Numbered from the stretch's first letter, positions 43,270 through 53,980 are shown. The stretch is 64,000 nt of DNA from Shewanella woodyi ATCC 51908 (GCF_000019525.1 NC_010506.1:2914001-2978000), one strand, 5' to 3'. The notes: generated from the letters alone by a model not told the origin. A program made the numbers and translations.

Positions 43270-44463
43270 ATGATATTTACCCAGGTTGAACTTGCACCAG
43301 CTGATCCCATTTTAGGTCTTACGGATGCATTTAAAGCTGATAAAAGAACAGGAAAAGTAAACCTAGGCGTGGGGATCTATAAAAATGAGGCGGGACTGAC
43401 TCCCATTTTAGCCTCTGTGAAGCAAGCTGAAGCCAAATTACTCGCATCGGAAGAGAGTAAAAGCTATTTAGGTATTGAAGGTGTTCAGGCATACAATGAT
43501 GCTGTACAGAGTCTCCTTTTCGGTGCAGGCCATCAAGTAGTTAAAGACAAAAGAGCATTAACGGCACAAGCTCCTGGCGGCACAGGGTCACTACGTGTTG
43601 CTGCAGAGTTCCTTGCCCGCAATACCAAATCTAAAACTATTTGGGTTAGTAACCCAACTTGGGCCAACCACAAGAATATATTTCAATCAGCTTCTCTTGA
43701 GATTAAAGAGTACCGTTATTACAAGGCAGAAACTCACGATAAAGACTTCGATGCCATGGTTGAAGATCTCTCATCTGCTCAAGCAGGCGATCTCGTGTTA
43801 CTCCATGGATGTTGTCATAACCCAACGGGCATTGATTTAACTCAGGCTCAATGGAAAACCATCGCTCAATTATGCTTAAAACAAGAGTTAGTTCCTCTGT
43901 TTGATTTTGCTTACCAAGGCTTTGGTGACGGCGTTGATGAAGATGCAAATGGCTTAAGAGTTGTCGCTGATACCGTACCAGAACTTATCATCGCTAACTC
44001 TTTCTCTAAAAACTTTGGCCTCTACAATGAGCGTATTGGTGCCGTCACTCTAGTTGGCGATTCCCAAGAGTCTGTCGTTAAAGCATTTAGCCAAGTTAAG
44101 AGTACTATTCGCGGCAACTACTCAAACCCGCCAGCCCATGGTGCGTTAATCGTTAGTACCATTTTAGGCGATGCAGAGTTGAAGGCTCTATGGGAGAGAG
44201 AGTTAAAAGAGATGCGTGAGCGTATCGCAAAAATGCGCACTCTGTTTGTTGAAACATTAAAGAGTGAAGGGGTCACACAGGATTTTAGCTTTATCTCAAG
44301 GCAGAATGGTATGTTTAGCTTCTCTGGTCTCACTAAAGAGCAGGTCGCTCAGCTAAAAGATGAACACGGCGTCTATATTGTCGGCTCTGGACGCATCAGC
44401 GTTGCAGGCATGACAAAAGAGAACATGCCTGTGATCTGTAAGGCTATCGCTAGCGTGCTTTAA
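43270..44463 (+). CDS. Aspartate/aromatic-amino-acid aminotransferase
   Basis: A 397-residue PLP enzyme that transfers the amino group between aspartate (or aromatic amino acids) and 2-oxoglutarate. The PLP lysine is in [13 protein letters not shown], the cofactor loop is GGTGSLR, and GCCHNPTG (Asn contact with PLP) and SGRISVAGM (substrate Arg) are present. It is class Ia, like AspC/TyrB. AGGAAAGCAGTC precedes the ATG. It resumes core gene order after the island. Confidence 0.93.
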   Translation: MIFTQVELAPADPILGLTDAFKADKRTGKVNLGVGIYKNEAGLTPILASVKQAEAKLLASEESKSYLGIEGVQAYNDAVQSLLFGAGHQVVKDKRALTAQAPGGTGSLRVAAEFLARNTKSKTIWVSNPTWANHKNIFQSASLEIKEYRYYKAETHDKDFDAMVEDLSSAQAGDLVLLHGCCHNPTGIDLTQAQWKTIAQLCLKQELVPLFDFAYQGFGDGVDEDANGLRVVADTVPELIIANSFSKNFGLYNERIGAVTLVGDSQESVVKAFSQVKSTIRGNYSNPPAHGALIVSTILGDAELKALWERELKEMRERIAKMRTLFVETLKSEGVTQDFSFISRQNGMFSFSGLTKEQVAQLKDEHGVYIVGSGRISVAGMTKENMPVICKAIASVL

Positions 44464-44480
44464 TTGTAAAGAAAGTATTT

Positions 44481-44507
44481 AAAAAGGACAGCTTAGCTGT
44501 CCTTTTT
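44481..44507. terminator. Bidirectional terminator between aspC-type and yvcK-like genes
   Basis: A perfect 12-bp stem (AAAAAGGACAGC / GCTGTCCTTTTT) with a TTA loop lies between convergent genes. Confidence 0.9.
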
Positions 44508-44509
44508 AG

Positions 44510-45412
44510 TTAATTGGTTATCGTGTCAGACACGATACTGGCAAGGGCTTGTGCCAATGCCTTCCTATCATGTAGGCCTTTGTGGTGTTTACTCACCAAG
44601 GGGCGATAGAGGATATTACCACTTTGGTAGCTCACCTCTGAGTGACTTAATATCCTATCTATGATCTTGACTCCTAACACCTGATGACACCAATCAACTC
44701 TTTGGGTTAAAGAGAAATCAGCAGAGGAGGAGGGTTCACGGGTAAGATTATCAATTAAGATCACCTCAGCATTCGATTCTGCCAATGCTGCAGCAAATTT
44801 TGGCAGAAGCAGTGGTGGCATAATGCTGGTCAAAAAGCTACCAGGGCCTAATATCACCAGATCTGCCTCTCGCACCGCATCACAAGCTTCACAGGTCGCT
44901 GCTACTGCCGGCTCTAACGACAATGCCATAGGGTGTTCTGACATCTCATCGACACTGGTCTCACCAAATATTTTATTACCGCACGCCTGGATGGCTACCA
45001 GATGTGTTGGCTCCTCAGACATAGGAATAACGCGAGTTTCAATATTGAGAAACTGGCGTACGATATTCACTGCTTCAAGTGGTCTGACACATAACTCATC
45101 TAAAGCAAGCAACATGAGATTACCCAGATTGTGGCCCGACAGATCACTCTCACCAGCAAAACGGTATTCGAACAACAAGGAACCAATAGAGGGCGTACTT
45201 GCTAATTGGGATAAACAGTTACGTAGGTCGCCCCAAGCGATACAATCTTGCTGCTGTCTAAGCCTGCCTGTGGAGCCACCATTATCTGTTGTTGCAACGA
45301 TACCTGTGAGCTTAGGGCCAAGAAATGAGAGTGTTGACAGCACTCTGCCTAAGCCGTGGCCACCACCAATGGCAACCACTTTGTCGAATCTATTTAGCGC
45401 ATTATATTGCAT
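44510..45412 (-). CDS. YvcK/CofD-like protein (gluconeogenesis factor family)
   Basis: About 300 residues. A glycine-rich nucleotide site (VVAIGGGHGLGRVLSTL), TDNGGSTGRLR and AWGDLRNCL are the hallmarks of the YvcK/CofD superfamily; members bind UDP-sugars and affect carbon metabolism and envelope shape. The frame is open to a TTG at 45451, but ATG 45412 has AGGAAGGA upstream and is preferred. Confidence 0.88.
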   Translation of the reverse strand: MQYNALNRFDKVVAIGGGHGLGRVLSTLSFLGPKLTGIVATTDNGGSTGRLRQQQDCIAWGDLRNCLSQLASTPSIGSLLFEYRFAGESDLSGHNLGNLMLLALDELCVRPLEAVNIVRQFLNIETRVIPMSEEPTHLVAIQACGNKIFGETSVDEMSEHPMALSLEPAVAATCEACDAVREADLVILGPGSFLTSIMPPLLLPKFAAALAESNAEVILIDNLTREPSSSADFSLTQRVDWCHQVLGVKIIDRILSHSEVSYQSGNILYRPLVSKHHKGLHDRKALAQALASIVSDTITN

Positions 45413-45569
45413 TCGGGTCGTTCCTTCCTGAATACCCAGATAATTAACCAACTGGGATTATACCTTAGAATCCCATGATTAACTGATGTTTTATCACAGA
45501 GCCAAGTGACTTGGGTCTATCTGAGATATAGCATATAATCTCAGGCGATAATTCATATTTGAGACACGA

Positions 45570-46397
45570 ATGAAAACAGGAAGAGTTGGGAAGTTAACAG
45601 TATCGGTAAGCATTGTTATCTTAGCCTTTATTGTATTAAAGCTTAATTTTATTGATTCAGAAGAGAAACAGATCGATCAATTAGGAGCCATAATAGAAAA
45701 CCAGCAGCATCTGAGTTTAATCCCTGATTTTGCTTCTATTCCTCTTGTCACAGACAAGAAACAAGCATTTTTCGATTACCTACGTCCTTGGGTTCGACTT
45801 CAAAATGGCATAATTCAAGATGAACGTTTGTTTTTACAGCGCTCATTGCAGCACCTTAATGATGGTCTAGCGCTCACAAATGCTGAATACTATCGAATTG
45901 AGGAGATAGCCAATAAGTATCAATACTCTTCGCGTGCTTATAACACGGAAACACTTAAAGAGTTGTTAGTAAGAACAGATATCATCCCTGAGTCTATGGT
46001 GCTAATTCAAGCTGCCAATGAGACAGGTTGGGGAAGTTCACGCTTCGCCAGAGAGGGACTTAACTTCTTTGGTCAGTGGTGCTTCAAAAAAGGTTGTGGT
46101 TTGGTACCTCAATCTCGCACTGCAGGAATGTCCCATGAGGTTGCTGTTTTCAAATCAGTAGAAGACTCTGTGGCTTCCTATATGCGCAACCTGAACTCCA
46201 ATGCCGCTTACTCTCTTTTACGCTCAATTCGCGCCGATATGCGCGCACAAGATAAAGAACCCACAGCAGATGAACTTGTTTATGGGCTAGTAAATTACTC
46301 TGAACGTCAGGAAGCTTATATTGATGAGCTTTTAGAGATGTTACGTCATAACCAGCAGTACTTGGTAGGAAATAATGAAGAAAAGCCTTCTGTTTAG
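45570..46397 (+). CDS. bax: Bax-like glucosaminidase domain protein
   Basis: A 275-residue exported protein with one N-terminal hydrophobic segment (about 9-26). The glucosaminidase-type domain shows QAANETGWGSSRFAREGLNFFGQWC, in which the Glu is the likely catalytic residue. It is similar to E. coli Bax and probably acts on peptidoglycan. It overlaps the next gene by 23 bp. Confidence 0.86.
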   Translation: MKTGRVGKLTVSVSIVILAFIVLKLNFIDSEEKQIDQLGAIIENQQHLSLIPDFASIPLVTDKKQAFFDYLRPWVRLQNGIIQDERLFLQRSLQHLNDGLALTNAEYYRIEEIANKYQYSSRAYNTETLKELLVRTDIIPESMVLIQAANETGWGSSRFAREGLNFFGQWCFKKGCGLVPQSRTAGMSHEVAVFKSVEDSVASYMRNLNSNAAYSLLRSIRADMRAQDKEPTADELVYGLVNYSERQEAYIDELLEMLRHNQQYLVGNNEEKPSV

Positions 46398-46998
46398 TTG
46401 TTTAATCGTTGCCTGTAGTTCAGTGCAAGCGGCCCCAATATCATTAGAGTATCAAGGTTTTTATCAAAGATTAAAGCAGGTCAATAAGGGTCACTATCCA
46501 CTTGTTGAGCTTGCCTTTTTTGTACCAGGCAAAGATAAGTGTCATATAGAAAGCGGTACAATATCAACAGAGAAAGAGTCATTTCCCTTAACGATAACTA
46601 AAGATCAACGCCTATTCCTTCCATTTGATGATAAATTAAAATCAGATAGGGCATTGATTAACTTAAATATTAAAGGGCAGGCTGAAAACTGCAATATCTC
46701 TATGCAAGTACGAGCTAAGCAAACAAAGCTTAATTACGCTCAAAGCGAACTTCTTGAGATACAAGCGCAGATGGATGCGCTGCTCGATGAGATGCAGGGA
46801 TTTCCTATGCGCCATTTCAGCTCTGACATTGCCGGCATCAACTTTGTTTTCGAACCCGACAGTAAAGTATCAGTGAAAATTGATGGCGTAGAGCAGTTAG
46901 TGACTGGCAGTTTACAGCTAAGTCGTGAACAAATAAGCCAACTAAAAGCGCTTGAACTGGCATCAAAACCTAAGGTGATCAGCCCAAGAACTTTATAG
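46375..46998 (+). CDS. DUF2987-like exported protein
   Basis: A 207-residue protein with a signal peptide (cleavage after VQA). The pattern SLEYQGFYQRLKQVNKGHYPLVELAFF with two Cys (KDKCHIES, AENCNIS) agrees with DUF2987 proteins as I recall them. It starts inside the 3' end of bax, so the two are translationally coupled. Periplasmic; function unknown. Confidence 0.72.
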   Translation: MKKSLLFSCLIVACSSVQAAPISLEYQGFYQRLKQVNKGHYPLVELAFFVPGKDKCHIESGTISTEKESFPLTITKDQRLFLPFDDKLKSDRALINLNIKGQAENCNISMQVRAKQTKLNYAQSELLEIQAQMDALLDEMQGFPMRHFSSDIAGINFVFEPDSKVSVKIDGVEQLVTGSLQLSREQISQLKALELASKPKVISPRTL

Positions 46999-47006
46999 CA
47001 ATTAAT

Positions 47007-47032
47007 AAAAACCAGCGAAAGCTGGTTTTTTT
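47007..47032. terminator. Terminator between the DUF2987-like gene and ttcA
   Basis: AAAACCAGC-GAAA-GCTGGTTTT, a tetraloop hairpin followed by Ts, lies between convergent genes. Confidence 0.88.
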
Positions 47033-47053
47033 ATGATTAATCTTGCCATTTGA

Positions 47054-48013
47054 TTAAGGCGTATAAGTACTCACGATATTAATTTTGTGCTCAGGATTAA
47101 CGCGTTTCGCCTTGCTTGCTGCGTCAAGATCGATATGACCGTTATTTGAAACATCAACAAAATCAAACGCGGGAAGATCAGACTCAGCCACTTCCCCTTT
47201 TAGCGGTGCATTCGCATCGCGAGTCAGTGAGATAAAATCAAACTGCTCTCTATCTACACCTTGAGAAGGTGAGGTATTTTGCATTGCGGTAAAGATAGAC
47301 TCGATGCGACCAGGATGTTCAACATCCCACTGATTGAGCATCTCTTTCACCGAAGCACGTTTTAGGTTTTCCTGAGAACCGCATAGATTACACGGAATAA
47401 TAGGGAAGCCCTTAAGCTCTGCATATTCGGCAATATCTTTTTCGCGAGCGTACGCCAGAGGACGGATCACCATATTGGCACCATCATCGGAAAGTAGCTT
47501 AGGTGGCATCGCCTTCTGCTTTCCAGCAAAAAACATATTCAGGAACAAGGTCTCAATAATATCGTCTCTGTGGTGTCCCAGTGCAATCTTAGTTGCACCA
47601 ATTTTTTGTGCGAAACCATAAAGGGTTCCACGACGAAGACGTGAACACAAAGAGCAGGTCTTTTGACCTTCAGGGATCTTATCTCTGACAATAGAGTAGG
47701 TGTCTTTCTCTAAGATATGATAAGCCACCCCTAAACTATCTAGGTAGGCTGGCAAAACATGCTCTGGAAAACCAGGTTGTTTCTGATCTAAATTTACCGC
47801 AACAATCTCAAACTTAATGGGCGCACGTTGTTGAAGGTCTAATAGAATATCAAGCATGGCGTAACTATCTTTACCACCGGAAAGGCAGCACATTATCCGA
47901 TCGCCTTCTTCAACCATGTTGTAATCGGAGATGGCTTTACCGACTTCGCTTCTGATTTTTTTCTGAAGCTTTTTCATTCGGGTAACTTGTTGAGCAGATA
48001 GATCGACAGACAT
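47054..48013 (-). CDS. ttcA: tRNA 2-thiocytidine synthetase
   Basis: A 319-residue enzyme that thiolates cytidine 32 in tRNA. The PP-loop is [11 protein letters not shown] (near residue 46), and the two Cys pairs that hold the Fe-S cluster are CSLC and [17 protein letters not shown] is conserved. It follows uspE on the same strand but is separated from it by a terminator. Confidence 0.94.
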   Translation of the reverse strand: MSVDLSAQQVTRMKKLQKKIRSEVGKAISDYNMVEEGDRIMCCLSGGKDSYAMLDILLDLQQRAPIKFEIVAVNLDQKQPGFPEHVLPAYLDSLGVAYHILEKDTYSIVRDKIPEGQKTCSLCSRLRRGTLYGFAQKIGATKIALGHHRDDIIETLFLNMFFAGKQKAMPPKLLSDDGANMVIRPLAYAREKDIAEYAELKGFPIIPCNLCGSQENLKRASVKEMLNQWDVEHPGRIESIFTAMQNTSPSQGVDREQFDFISLTRDANAPLKGEVAESDLPAFDFVDVSNNGHIDLDAASKAKRVNPEHKINIVSTYTP

Positions 48014-48019
48014 AAAAAA

Positions 48020-48052
48020 ACGCGCCTAGTAACACTTGAATTACGGGCGCGT
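48020..48052 (-). terminator. Terminator after uspE
   Basis: On the minus strand a stem ACGCGCC / GGCGCGT is followed by TTTTTTT, immediately before the ttcA start. It implies ttcA has its own promoter within or beyond it, or relies on read-through. Confidence 0.8.
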
Positions 48053-48084
48053 AGTATATATTAAAATTTTTCGGTTACAAAGTA

Positions 48085-49017
48085 TCAGCTCTCATCTAAT
48101 GGCGATTTATAGCCATCAGGTTTGATGGCAAGAAGGTCGCAATTGATGCTATCGATAACATGTTCAGCCGTATTACCGATTAATGCAGCTGAAAAGCCAG
48201 TTCGTCCTACCGTGCCTAAGATAACTAGCTCAGCATCGAGCTTTTTAGCCACATCTGGGATCACATCTTCAGGTAACCCCTCTTTAACGTGACAATTATC
48301 AGTACTTATTCCTAAGGTGAGGGCAAGTTCGCAAACTCTCTCCTCATGCTGCATACGTATCGTTTCACTGTAAGTGTGAGCATCAAAATCTGGCAGTTCA
48401 ATGGCTAAATTCACTGGTGTTCCAGGGTAGCCATTAACAAGATGAACCTGAGCGTCGAATTTCTTAGCGAGATCTTTTGCATGTTCAACAATCTTGCTGT
48501 TTAGGCTGATATGATCTTCATCTTCTGAGCCCACATTGATGGCACATAAGATCTTACCCGCAACTGGCCAGTCATGCTCTTTCACCAGTAAAACAGGGAC
48601 AGGGGACTTACGCATCAAGTGCCAATCGGTAGGCGTAAAGATAACCGACTTTAACTTGTCGTGTTCATGTGTCCCTTTAACAATCAGATCAAACTCACTG
48701 GAGATGGCATGCTGAATAATGCTCTCAAACGGACGATTGTGCCAGATCACTTCACTTTCGATTGTCACTTCAGAGGTGGAGTAGTGCTCGACAACCTCAT
48801 CGATCCAAGCTTGGCGCTGGGCAATAACACCTTGGCGCATCGCTTCACGCTCCTGACCAGATAAGATGGATGTCATCTCATAGGAGAAATCAAAAATAGA
48901 GAGAAATACTGTTATGCTAGCTTGATTTCGGGTAGCAAGCTCAACAGCCCTTGCAAGAGCTGGTTGAGTATCACTGGTTGGATCGACAACAACTAACAGC
49001 TTTTTATATTCCTTCAT
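48085..49017 (-). CDS. uspE: Universal stress protein E
   Basis: 310 residues with two tandem Usp domains (about 1-150 and 155-305). The second keeps the ATP-type loop GTVGRTGFSAALIGNTAEHV (G-x2-G-x9-G-S/T). The position next to fnr/etrA is the same as in E. coli. A one-mismatch FNR box lies 57-70 bp upstream. Confidence 0.93.
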   Translation of the reverse strand: MKEYKKLLVVVDPTSDTQPALARAVELATRNQASITVFLSIFDFSYEMTSILSGQEREAMRQGVIAQRQAWIDEVVEHYSTSEVTIESEVIWHNRPFESIIQHAISSEFDLIVKGTHEHDKLKSVIFTPTDWHLMRKSPVPVLLVKEHDWPVAGKILCAINVGSEDEDHISLNSKIVEHAKDLAKKFDAQVHLVNGYPGTPVNLAIELPDFDAHTYSETIRMQHEERVCELALTLGISTDNCHVKEGLPEDVIPDVAKKLDAELVILGTVGRTGFSAALIGNTAEHVIDSINCDLLAIKPDGYKSPLDES

Positions 49018-49073
49018 ATCTTACCCCTTTCTCATTCGATACCTTAATAATGAGCTACATAGCATAAAAGACA

Positions 49074-49087
49074 TTGCTTTAGATCAA
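49074..49087. promoter_or_regulatory. FNR/EtrA-like box upstream of uspE
   Basis: TTGCT-TTAG-ATCAA matches TTGAT-N4-ATCAA with one mismatch. Confidence 0.5.
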
Positions 49088-49230
49088 ATGTACTCACGTT
49101 TCCATAGCTTGTTATAGCATTTTTTTTTGCTAAGTTACTTATCTATTTAGTATTAATCTGTAATTTTTTATATAGAAAATCAAATGAGGTGAGGGGATTT
49201 GTTAGATGATGAGAGATAAGAGCAATAAAA

Positions 49231-49257
49231 AAGCGTCAATACAAAGTACTGACGCTT
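49231..49257 (-). terminator. Terminator after etrA
   Basis: AAGCGTCA / TGACGCTT, with a T run on the minus strand (AAAAAA on the plus strand before the stem), 40 bp after the etrA stop. Confidence 0.8.
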
Positions 49258-49297
49258 AGATATTCAAACAAACCGAAATTGGACGTTAGGAAAGAGC

Positions 49298-50047
49298 TTA
49301 ACGAGCGATGGCGCTGTTACCGGCAAGTTTATTTAACGCATCGAAATTAACGATGGTAATGTACTTCCCCTTAACTTCGATTAGCTCAGCTTTTTGAAAG
49401 CGACCTAATAGTCGGCTAATAGTTTCTACGGTTAGCCCTAAATAGTTGCCGATATCGCCACGAGTCATGGTTAACCTAAACTCTTTTGGTGAAAATCCTC
49501 GGCTGCCAAAACGAGTAGCTAAATTACTGATAAATGCTGCTAATCTCTCTTCCGCATTCTTCTTACTTAGCAGAAGAATCATCTCCTGGTCGCTTTGGAT
49601 CTCGTTACTCATCAATCGCATGATCTGCTGTCTGAGTTTAGGCATAGTGCCGCTGAGATCATCTAGAGTAGAGAAGGGGATCTCACACACCATTGAGGTT
49701 TCTAATGCTTGAGCAAAACTTTTATGTTCTTGGGCATGAATACCATCAAAACCAATCACATCACCGGCGAGATGAAAACCTGTGATCTGCTCATCACCCT
49801 GTTCGGTGATTGTAAAACTTTTTATGGTACCTGAGCGAATAGCAAAAAGAGACTTTAATGTATCGCCTGACTTAAAGATCTGCTCACCTTTTTGAATAGG
49901 CTTCTTTCTTTCAATGATTTCGTCAAGACGATCAAGTTCAGTAGCATTTAAGGTAAAAGGGATACATAAGGTCCCCATACTGCAATCATGACAATGAATA
50001 GCACATCCTGGAACAGCTGCACGACGACTTTTATTGTTGTCTGTCAT
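49298..50047 (-). CDS. etrA: Anaerobic regulator FNR/EtrA
   Basis: About 249 residues; oxygen-sensing CRP-family regulator. The N-terminal cysteines [14 protein letters not shown] plus a Cys in the effector domain (SMVCEIP) bind the [4Fe-4S] cluster. The HTH recognition helix [14 protein letters not shown] gives FNR (TTGAT-N4-ATCAA) specificity. It is very close to E. coli Fnr throughout. I start at ATG 50047, which has GAGAGA upstream, rather than TTG 50059. Perfect FNR boxes in front of the cco genes are its probable targets. Confidence 0.95.
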   Translation of the reverse strand: MTDNNKSRRAAVPGCAIHCHDCSMGTLCIPFTLNATELDRLDEIIERKKPIQKGEQIFKSGDTLKSLFAIRSGTIKSFTITEQGDEQITGFHLAGDVIGFDGIHAQEHKSFAQALETSMVCEIPFSTLDDLSGTMPKLRQQIMRLMSNEIQSDQEMILLLSKKNAEERLAAFISNLATRFGSRGFSPKEFRLTMTRGDIGNYLGLTVETISRLLGRFQKAELIEVKGKYITIVNFDALNKLAGNSAIAR

Positions 50048-50102
50048 AGTCTCTCTCAAATTTATCTATTACGCATATGTTAAACTAATTTAATAAGCTG
50101 AG

Positions 50103-50795
50103 CTAGTTTAGCTGCGCAATTGCAATGTACAAAGTTTGTAAACCAAATAGGACTAATATTAAGCCGCTAACCACTCTCACAGCTCTTTTCTGTACCCATT
50201 GTCCTAACATATTTGCTGCTGCGCCCGCACTCAGTAGTGCAGGCAGTGTTCCTAGCCCAAATGCCAACATAATCAAGGCGCCTTGCTGGGCCGAATGTGA
50301 GGCAACAGCCCAAGTTAATGTGCTATAAACCAGACCACAGGGAAGCCAACCCCATAAGACTCCGCCAACAAACGCTTGGCGCAGTGTTCTAATGGGCACA
50401 ACACGATTAGCTAAAGGGGATAAAAAACGCCAGATAAACTTACCTAGCCGCTCTATCTGCACTACACCAGACCATATTTGGGCAATATACAAACCGGTAA
50501 TGATCATCATCACACCGGCTATGACTCTTAAGGTGATGAGGTAAAGATCGATATCAAATAACATACCCAATGCACTCGCGGAGCCACCTACTAATGCACC
50601 CGCAAGCGAGTAACTTAAGATACGGCCTAAGTTATAGGTCAATAGAAACTTTAACTTAGAGGCAAGCAGGTTTTGTCCCGGTGTTGTGGCAAGTTGAGAT
50701 GAAAATGCACCGACTAGGCCACCACACATACCAATGCAGTGACCAGCGCCCATTAAACCAACAAGAAAGGCGCCTGTGATGTTGTAATCAATCAA
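50103..50795 (-). CDS. TauE/SafE-like membrane protein of the cbb3 maturation cluster
   Basis: 230 residues with about six transmembrane helices. The first carries GAGHCIGMCGGLVGAFS; the HCxGMCGG motif is typical of a DsbD_2-like group often found after ccoS and probably handles copper or thiols. The start overlaps the ccoS stop by four bases. A role in copper supply for CcoN is inferred from context. Confidence 0.82.
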   Translation of the reverse strand: MIDYNITGAFLVGLMGAGHCIGMCGGLVGAFSSQLATTPGQNLLASKLKFLLTYNLGRILSYSLAGALVGGSASALGMLFDIDLYLITLRVIAGVMMIITGLYIAQIWSGVVQIERLGKFIWRFLSPLANRVVPIRTLRQAFVGGVLWGWLPCGLVYSTLTWAVASHSAQQGALIMLAFGLGTLPALLSAGAAANMLGQWVQKRAVRVVSGLILVLFGLQTLYIAIAQLN

Positions 50796-50986
50796 GATGG
50801 AGTCTCTGTTTTATCATCCACCTTTTTGTTATTAGTAGGCGTTGACTCATCCTCATCAAAAAGAATAGAGACGCTCTGCCTATCAAGATCGTCAAACTGC
50901 TCTGACTTTACTGCCCAGAAGAAGATCCCGATAGCGATGATCACAAATAACATGGCAATGGGGATTAACACATAGATAATACTCAT
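50792..50986 (-). CDS. ccoS: cbb3 oxidase maturation protein CcoS
   Basis: 64 residues. One transmembrane helix (about 3-25) is followed by FFWAVKSEQFDDLDRQSVSILFD, the family signature. It overlaps ccoI and the TauE-like gene by four bases each, so translation is coupled. It is needed for cofactor insertion into CcoN in related bacteria. Confidence 0.93.
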   Translation of the reverse strand: MSIIYVLIPIAMLFVIIAIGIFFWAVKSEQFDDLDRQSVSILFDEDESTPTNNKKVDDKTETPS

Positions 50987-53361
50987 AAACGAACCCTTAA
51001 GAGTCTTAGACTGTTAGCTACAACAATGAGAGAACTGGCTGACATTCCTAGGGCAGCGATATAAGGTAATACGTGACCGGTCACGGCCAGTGGGATTATA
51101 AACAGGTTGTAGCCAAGCGCCCAATACAAATTTTGTTTAATGACTCTATTGGTCAACTTAGCAACATCAACAGCATCATTAAATCGTGAAAGCTGATCGC
51201 CAAGTAAAATAAGATCGGCGCTGTTTTTAGTAATTGCCGAGCCACTACCCATAGCGACCGAGAGATTAGCCCCAGCCAGCACAGGCGCATCATTAATACC
51301 ATCACCAAACATGACCACAGAGCGCTTAGTTTGTAACTTTTGCACAAGGGAGAGTTTATCACTTGGTTTTAAACCTTTATAAACCTCATCAATTCCCACT
51401 CGACGGGCAATCTCATCCACATGAATTGAGCTATCTCCACTGGCAATGGTTAACTTGTAGCCATTACTCTTAAGCGTCTTGACCGTATCAACCGCATCCT
51501 CTCTAATGGCATCTACAAGCGTGAATTTTGCCAGTAATAGCCCCTCTTGAGTCAGGTAAACTGATTGAGATAGATCGTTATCCACGCCAACAAACTCAGC
51601 ACTGCCAATCTGATACTTAACCCCGCCAATAACGCCGCTTAAACCTCCACCAACAGTACTTTGCTGCTCGGTGGCTTGTATCTCACTGCGTCTAAAGGGT
51701 TCAAATGCCCTGGCTATGGGATGCAATGAAGCACTCTCTAATGCAGCTGCAATAGATAAAACCTCTCGCTTAATAGCTTGATTATAGAGGGTCACATCCT
51801 CAACGGTGAGCGTGCCACAGGTGAGGGTGCCCGTCTTATCAAAAACGACCTGCTCGATATTGGTCAACTTTTCAAATACGCCTGGCTTACGAGCGATAAC
51901 ACCAATACGGGTAAAAATACCGGTAGCGCATGTGACTGCGGTTGGGGTAGCAAGGGCTAGAGCACAAGGGCAAGTTGCGACTAATACGGCTAGCGTGACC
52001 CAAAATGCATCTTCTGGCCAGTAGATACGCCAGACGATGTAAGTCATCAGCGCAATCGCCAGTATGGTCCAGGTAAAGTAGTTTGAGATGGTATCAACAT
52101 ACAGGGCAACTTTAGGCTTATTATTCGATGCCGCTTCCTGTAAACGGATAATCTCAGCAACTAACTGATCTTGTCCAATGGCAGTTACCTCGACCTTAAC
52201 AGGATGATCCACGTTAATGGTTCCAGCAAACACCTCTTGGTTCAATGCTTTCAATACCGGCATCTGCTCGCCAGTTAACATGGCTTCATTAACGCAGGTT
52301 TCTCCCTCTAAGATCACGCCATCAGCCGCGATCACTTCACCTGGCTTAACCAAGATAACATCACCAATCTTCAGGCGCTTTGCCGGCACCTCTTCAGGCC
52401 CTGCCTCAGTGACTAACTGGGCCGTTATTGGAATAAGTTTATGCAGGTTACTTGAGCTTACTGACGCCTTCTGCCGAGCATTTTGCTCAAAATAACGGCC
52501 CAGTAGAAGAAAGAAGGTGAACATGCTGACGGATTCAAAATAGACTTCACCGGTTCCATTGACAGTTGCGATACAACTGGCGACATAGGCGCCCAGTATG
52601 GCGATGGAAACAGAGACGTCCATATTAAGCCGTCCGCTAAACATGGAGCGTATGGCGCTAAAATAGAAAGGTTGGGCCGAATAGAAAACCACTGGCGCGG
52701 CGAAAATCATACTCACCCAGCGAAAGTAGTCACGATACTCAATATCCAGATCGGTAAAGAAATCAGCATACAGGGCAAGCGCAAACATCATCACCTGCAT
52801 CGTCGCAAAACCAGCAAGACCAAGCCTTAATAGAAACTTACGACTACTCTCTTTGCTCTGCTTCTCCTGCTCATCAACTTGATAGGGGGCCGCCTGATAA
52901 CCAATCTGACTAATGTGATTTAAGATGTCACTGAGCTTAATCTGATCCGTTAACCAACTGACCTGTGCTCTCTCGGTTGTCGTATTAACCACAATAGATT
53001 GGATGCCGGCAATATGTTTCAGCTTGTGCTCAATTAACCAAGCACAGGCAGCGCACGTGATCCCATCAATAGAGAGCGAAACCGTTGAGATATCACTTTT
53101 GCTATAGACAAAGTCCTGCTGAATTTCAGGTAGGTCAAAGGCTGAAAAGGTGCTTAATTCATCGGGAACAAGTGCGGTTTGTTTACTGCCAGGCTCAGTG
53201 CGGAATTTATAGTAGTTTGTTAACCCAGCATCGATAATTGCCTGAGAAACAGCTTGGCAACCTGGGCAACACATTAGCTCATCGCTATCATTGATACGTG
53301 TTGTAAATTGAGACCCTGTCTGAACGGGCTCGCCACAATGGAAACAATCACAGTGCTTCAT
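50983..53361 (-). CDS. ccoI: Copper-transporting P-type ATPase CcoI/FixI
   Basis: A 792-residue P1B ATPase that exports copper for cbb3 assembly. The N terminus has a Cys-rich part (CFHCGEPV, CCPGCQ) and one heavy-metal domain with GITCAACAW. The channel motif is ATCPCALALATP, the phosphorylation site is DKTGTLT, and the hinge is GDGINDAPVLAGANL. It is the second gene of ccoH-I-S. Confidence 0.95.
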   Translation of the reverse strand: MKHCDCFHCGEPVQTGSQFTTRINDSDELMCCPGCQAVSQAIIDAGLTNYYKFRTEPGSKQTALVPDELSTFSAFDLPEIQQDFVYSKSDISTVSLSIDGITCAACAWLIEHKLKHIAGIQSIVVNTTTERAQVSWLTDQIKLSDILNHISQIGYQAAPYQVDEQEKQSKESSRKFLLRLGLAGFATMQVMMFALALYADFFTDLDIEYRDYFRWVSMIFAAPVVFYSAQPFYFSAIRSMFSGRLNMDVSVSIAILGAYVASCIATVNGTGEVYFESVSMFTFFLLLGRYFEQNARQKASVSSSNLHKLIPITAQLVTEAGPEEVPAKRLKIGDVILVKPGEVIAADGVILEGETCVNEAMLTGEQMPVLKALNQEVFAGTINVDHPVKVEVTAIGQDQLVAEIIRLQEAASNNKPKVALYVDTISNYFTWTILAIALMTYIVWRIYWPEDAFWVTLAVLVATCPCALALATPTAVTCATGIFTRIGVIARKPGVFEKLTNIEQVVFDKTGTLTCGTLTVEDVTLYNQAIKREVLSIAAALESASLHPIARAFEPFRRSEIQATEQQSTVGGGLSGVIGGVKYQIGSAEFVGVDNDLSQSVYLTQEGLLLAKFTLVDAIREDAVDTVKTLKSNGYKLTIASGDSSIHVDEIARRVGIDEVYKGLKPSDKLSLVQKLQTKRSVVMFGDGINDAPVLAGANLSVAMGSGSAITKNSADLILLGDQLSRFNDAVDVAKLTNRVIKQNLYWALGYNLFIIPLAVTGHVLPYIAALGMSASSLIVVANSLRLLRVRL

Positions 53362-53433
53362 AGTTGATCTAGTTTAACCTGTATTATACAGCAAGCAAGA
53401 GAGCGGGCAGGGCCGCTCTAGAGGTGATACCAG

Positions 53434-53913
53434 TTAGTTTAACCAATACTCAGTGTCATCGGCAATTTGCAGACGCTTTTGAATGCGCCAGCTTTGATCG
53501 TACCCTTCTAATCTAACCTCCCAAGCACCTGTAATAGGCTTATCCAAAGAGACACGGTACGCCTTATCGCCACTGGCCGTTACAACCAGCTTAAAGTCAC
53601 GACTCTCTATTGTTGGGTGGTAGAACTCAACTTTCAGTGCAGCTAAATACTCCTCACCACCGTGTTGAATAATAGTTAGCTCATTATCGTCAACCTGAAG
53701 TTCAAACTGCATACCAAGTTGCTTGGCATACTTGATCTTCTTCAGATCCATATTAATACGCTTACCATCTTTATAATAATCTTCTGAAACGAGCGCATCT
53801 TTATTATCAATGGCGATGAAGAGTAGGTTGATACTCGCCACCACAGCACATAGCGGCAAGATAATTAGGAACCAAGGCCAGAACTGCTTATACCAGGCTT
53901 GAGGTTGTTTCAT
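53434..53913 (-). CDS. ccoH: cbb3 assembly protein CcoH/FixH
   Basis: 159 residues. One N-terminal transmembrane helix (about 11-32) is followed by the family segment DALVSEDYYKDGKRINMDLKK and a periplasmic beta domain. It is 73 bp upstream of ccoI. The usual ccoG is not found between ccoP and ccoH. Confidence 0.9.
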   Translation of the reverse strand: MKQPQAWYKQFWPWFLIILPLCAVVASINLLFIAIDNKDALVSEDYYKDGKRINMDLKKIKYAKQLGMQFELQVDDNELTIIQHGGEEYLAALKVEFYHPTIESRDFKLVVTASGDKAYRVSLDKPITGAWEVRLEGYDQSWRIQKRLQIADDTEYWLN

Positions 53914-53980
53914 GTTAAATACCTATGAGAAAAATTGCGACTATCTTAACGTTAAAAGTGTGATTTAGCACCCTAAAAAA

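Noticed and set aside
44823..45431. 202-codon open frame on the plus strand
   Set aside because: It lies antisense within the conserved yvcK-like gene and has no family features.
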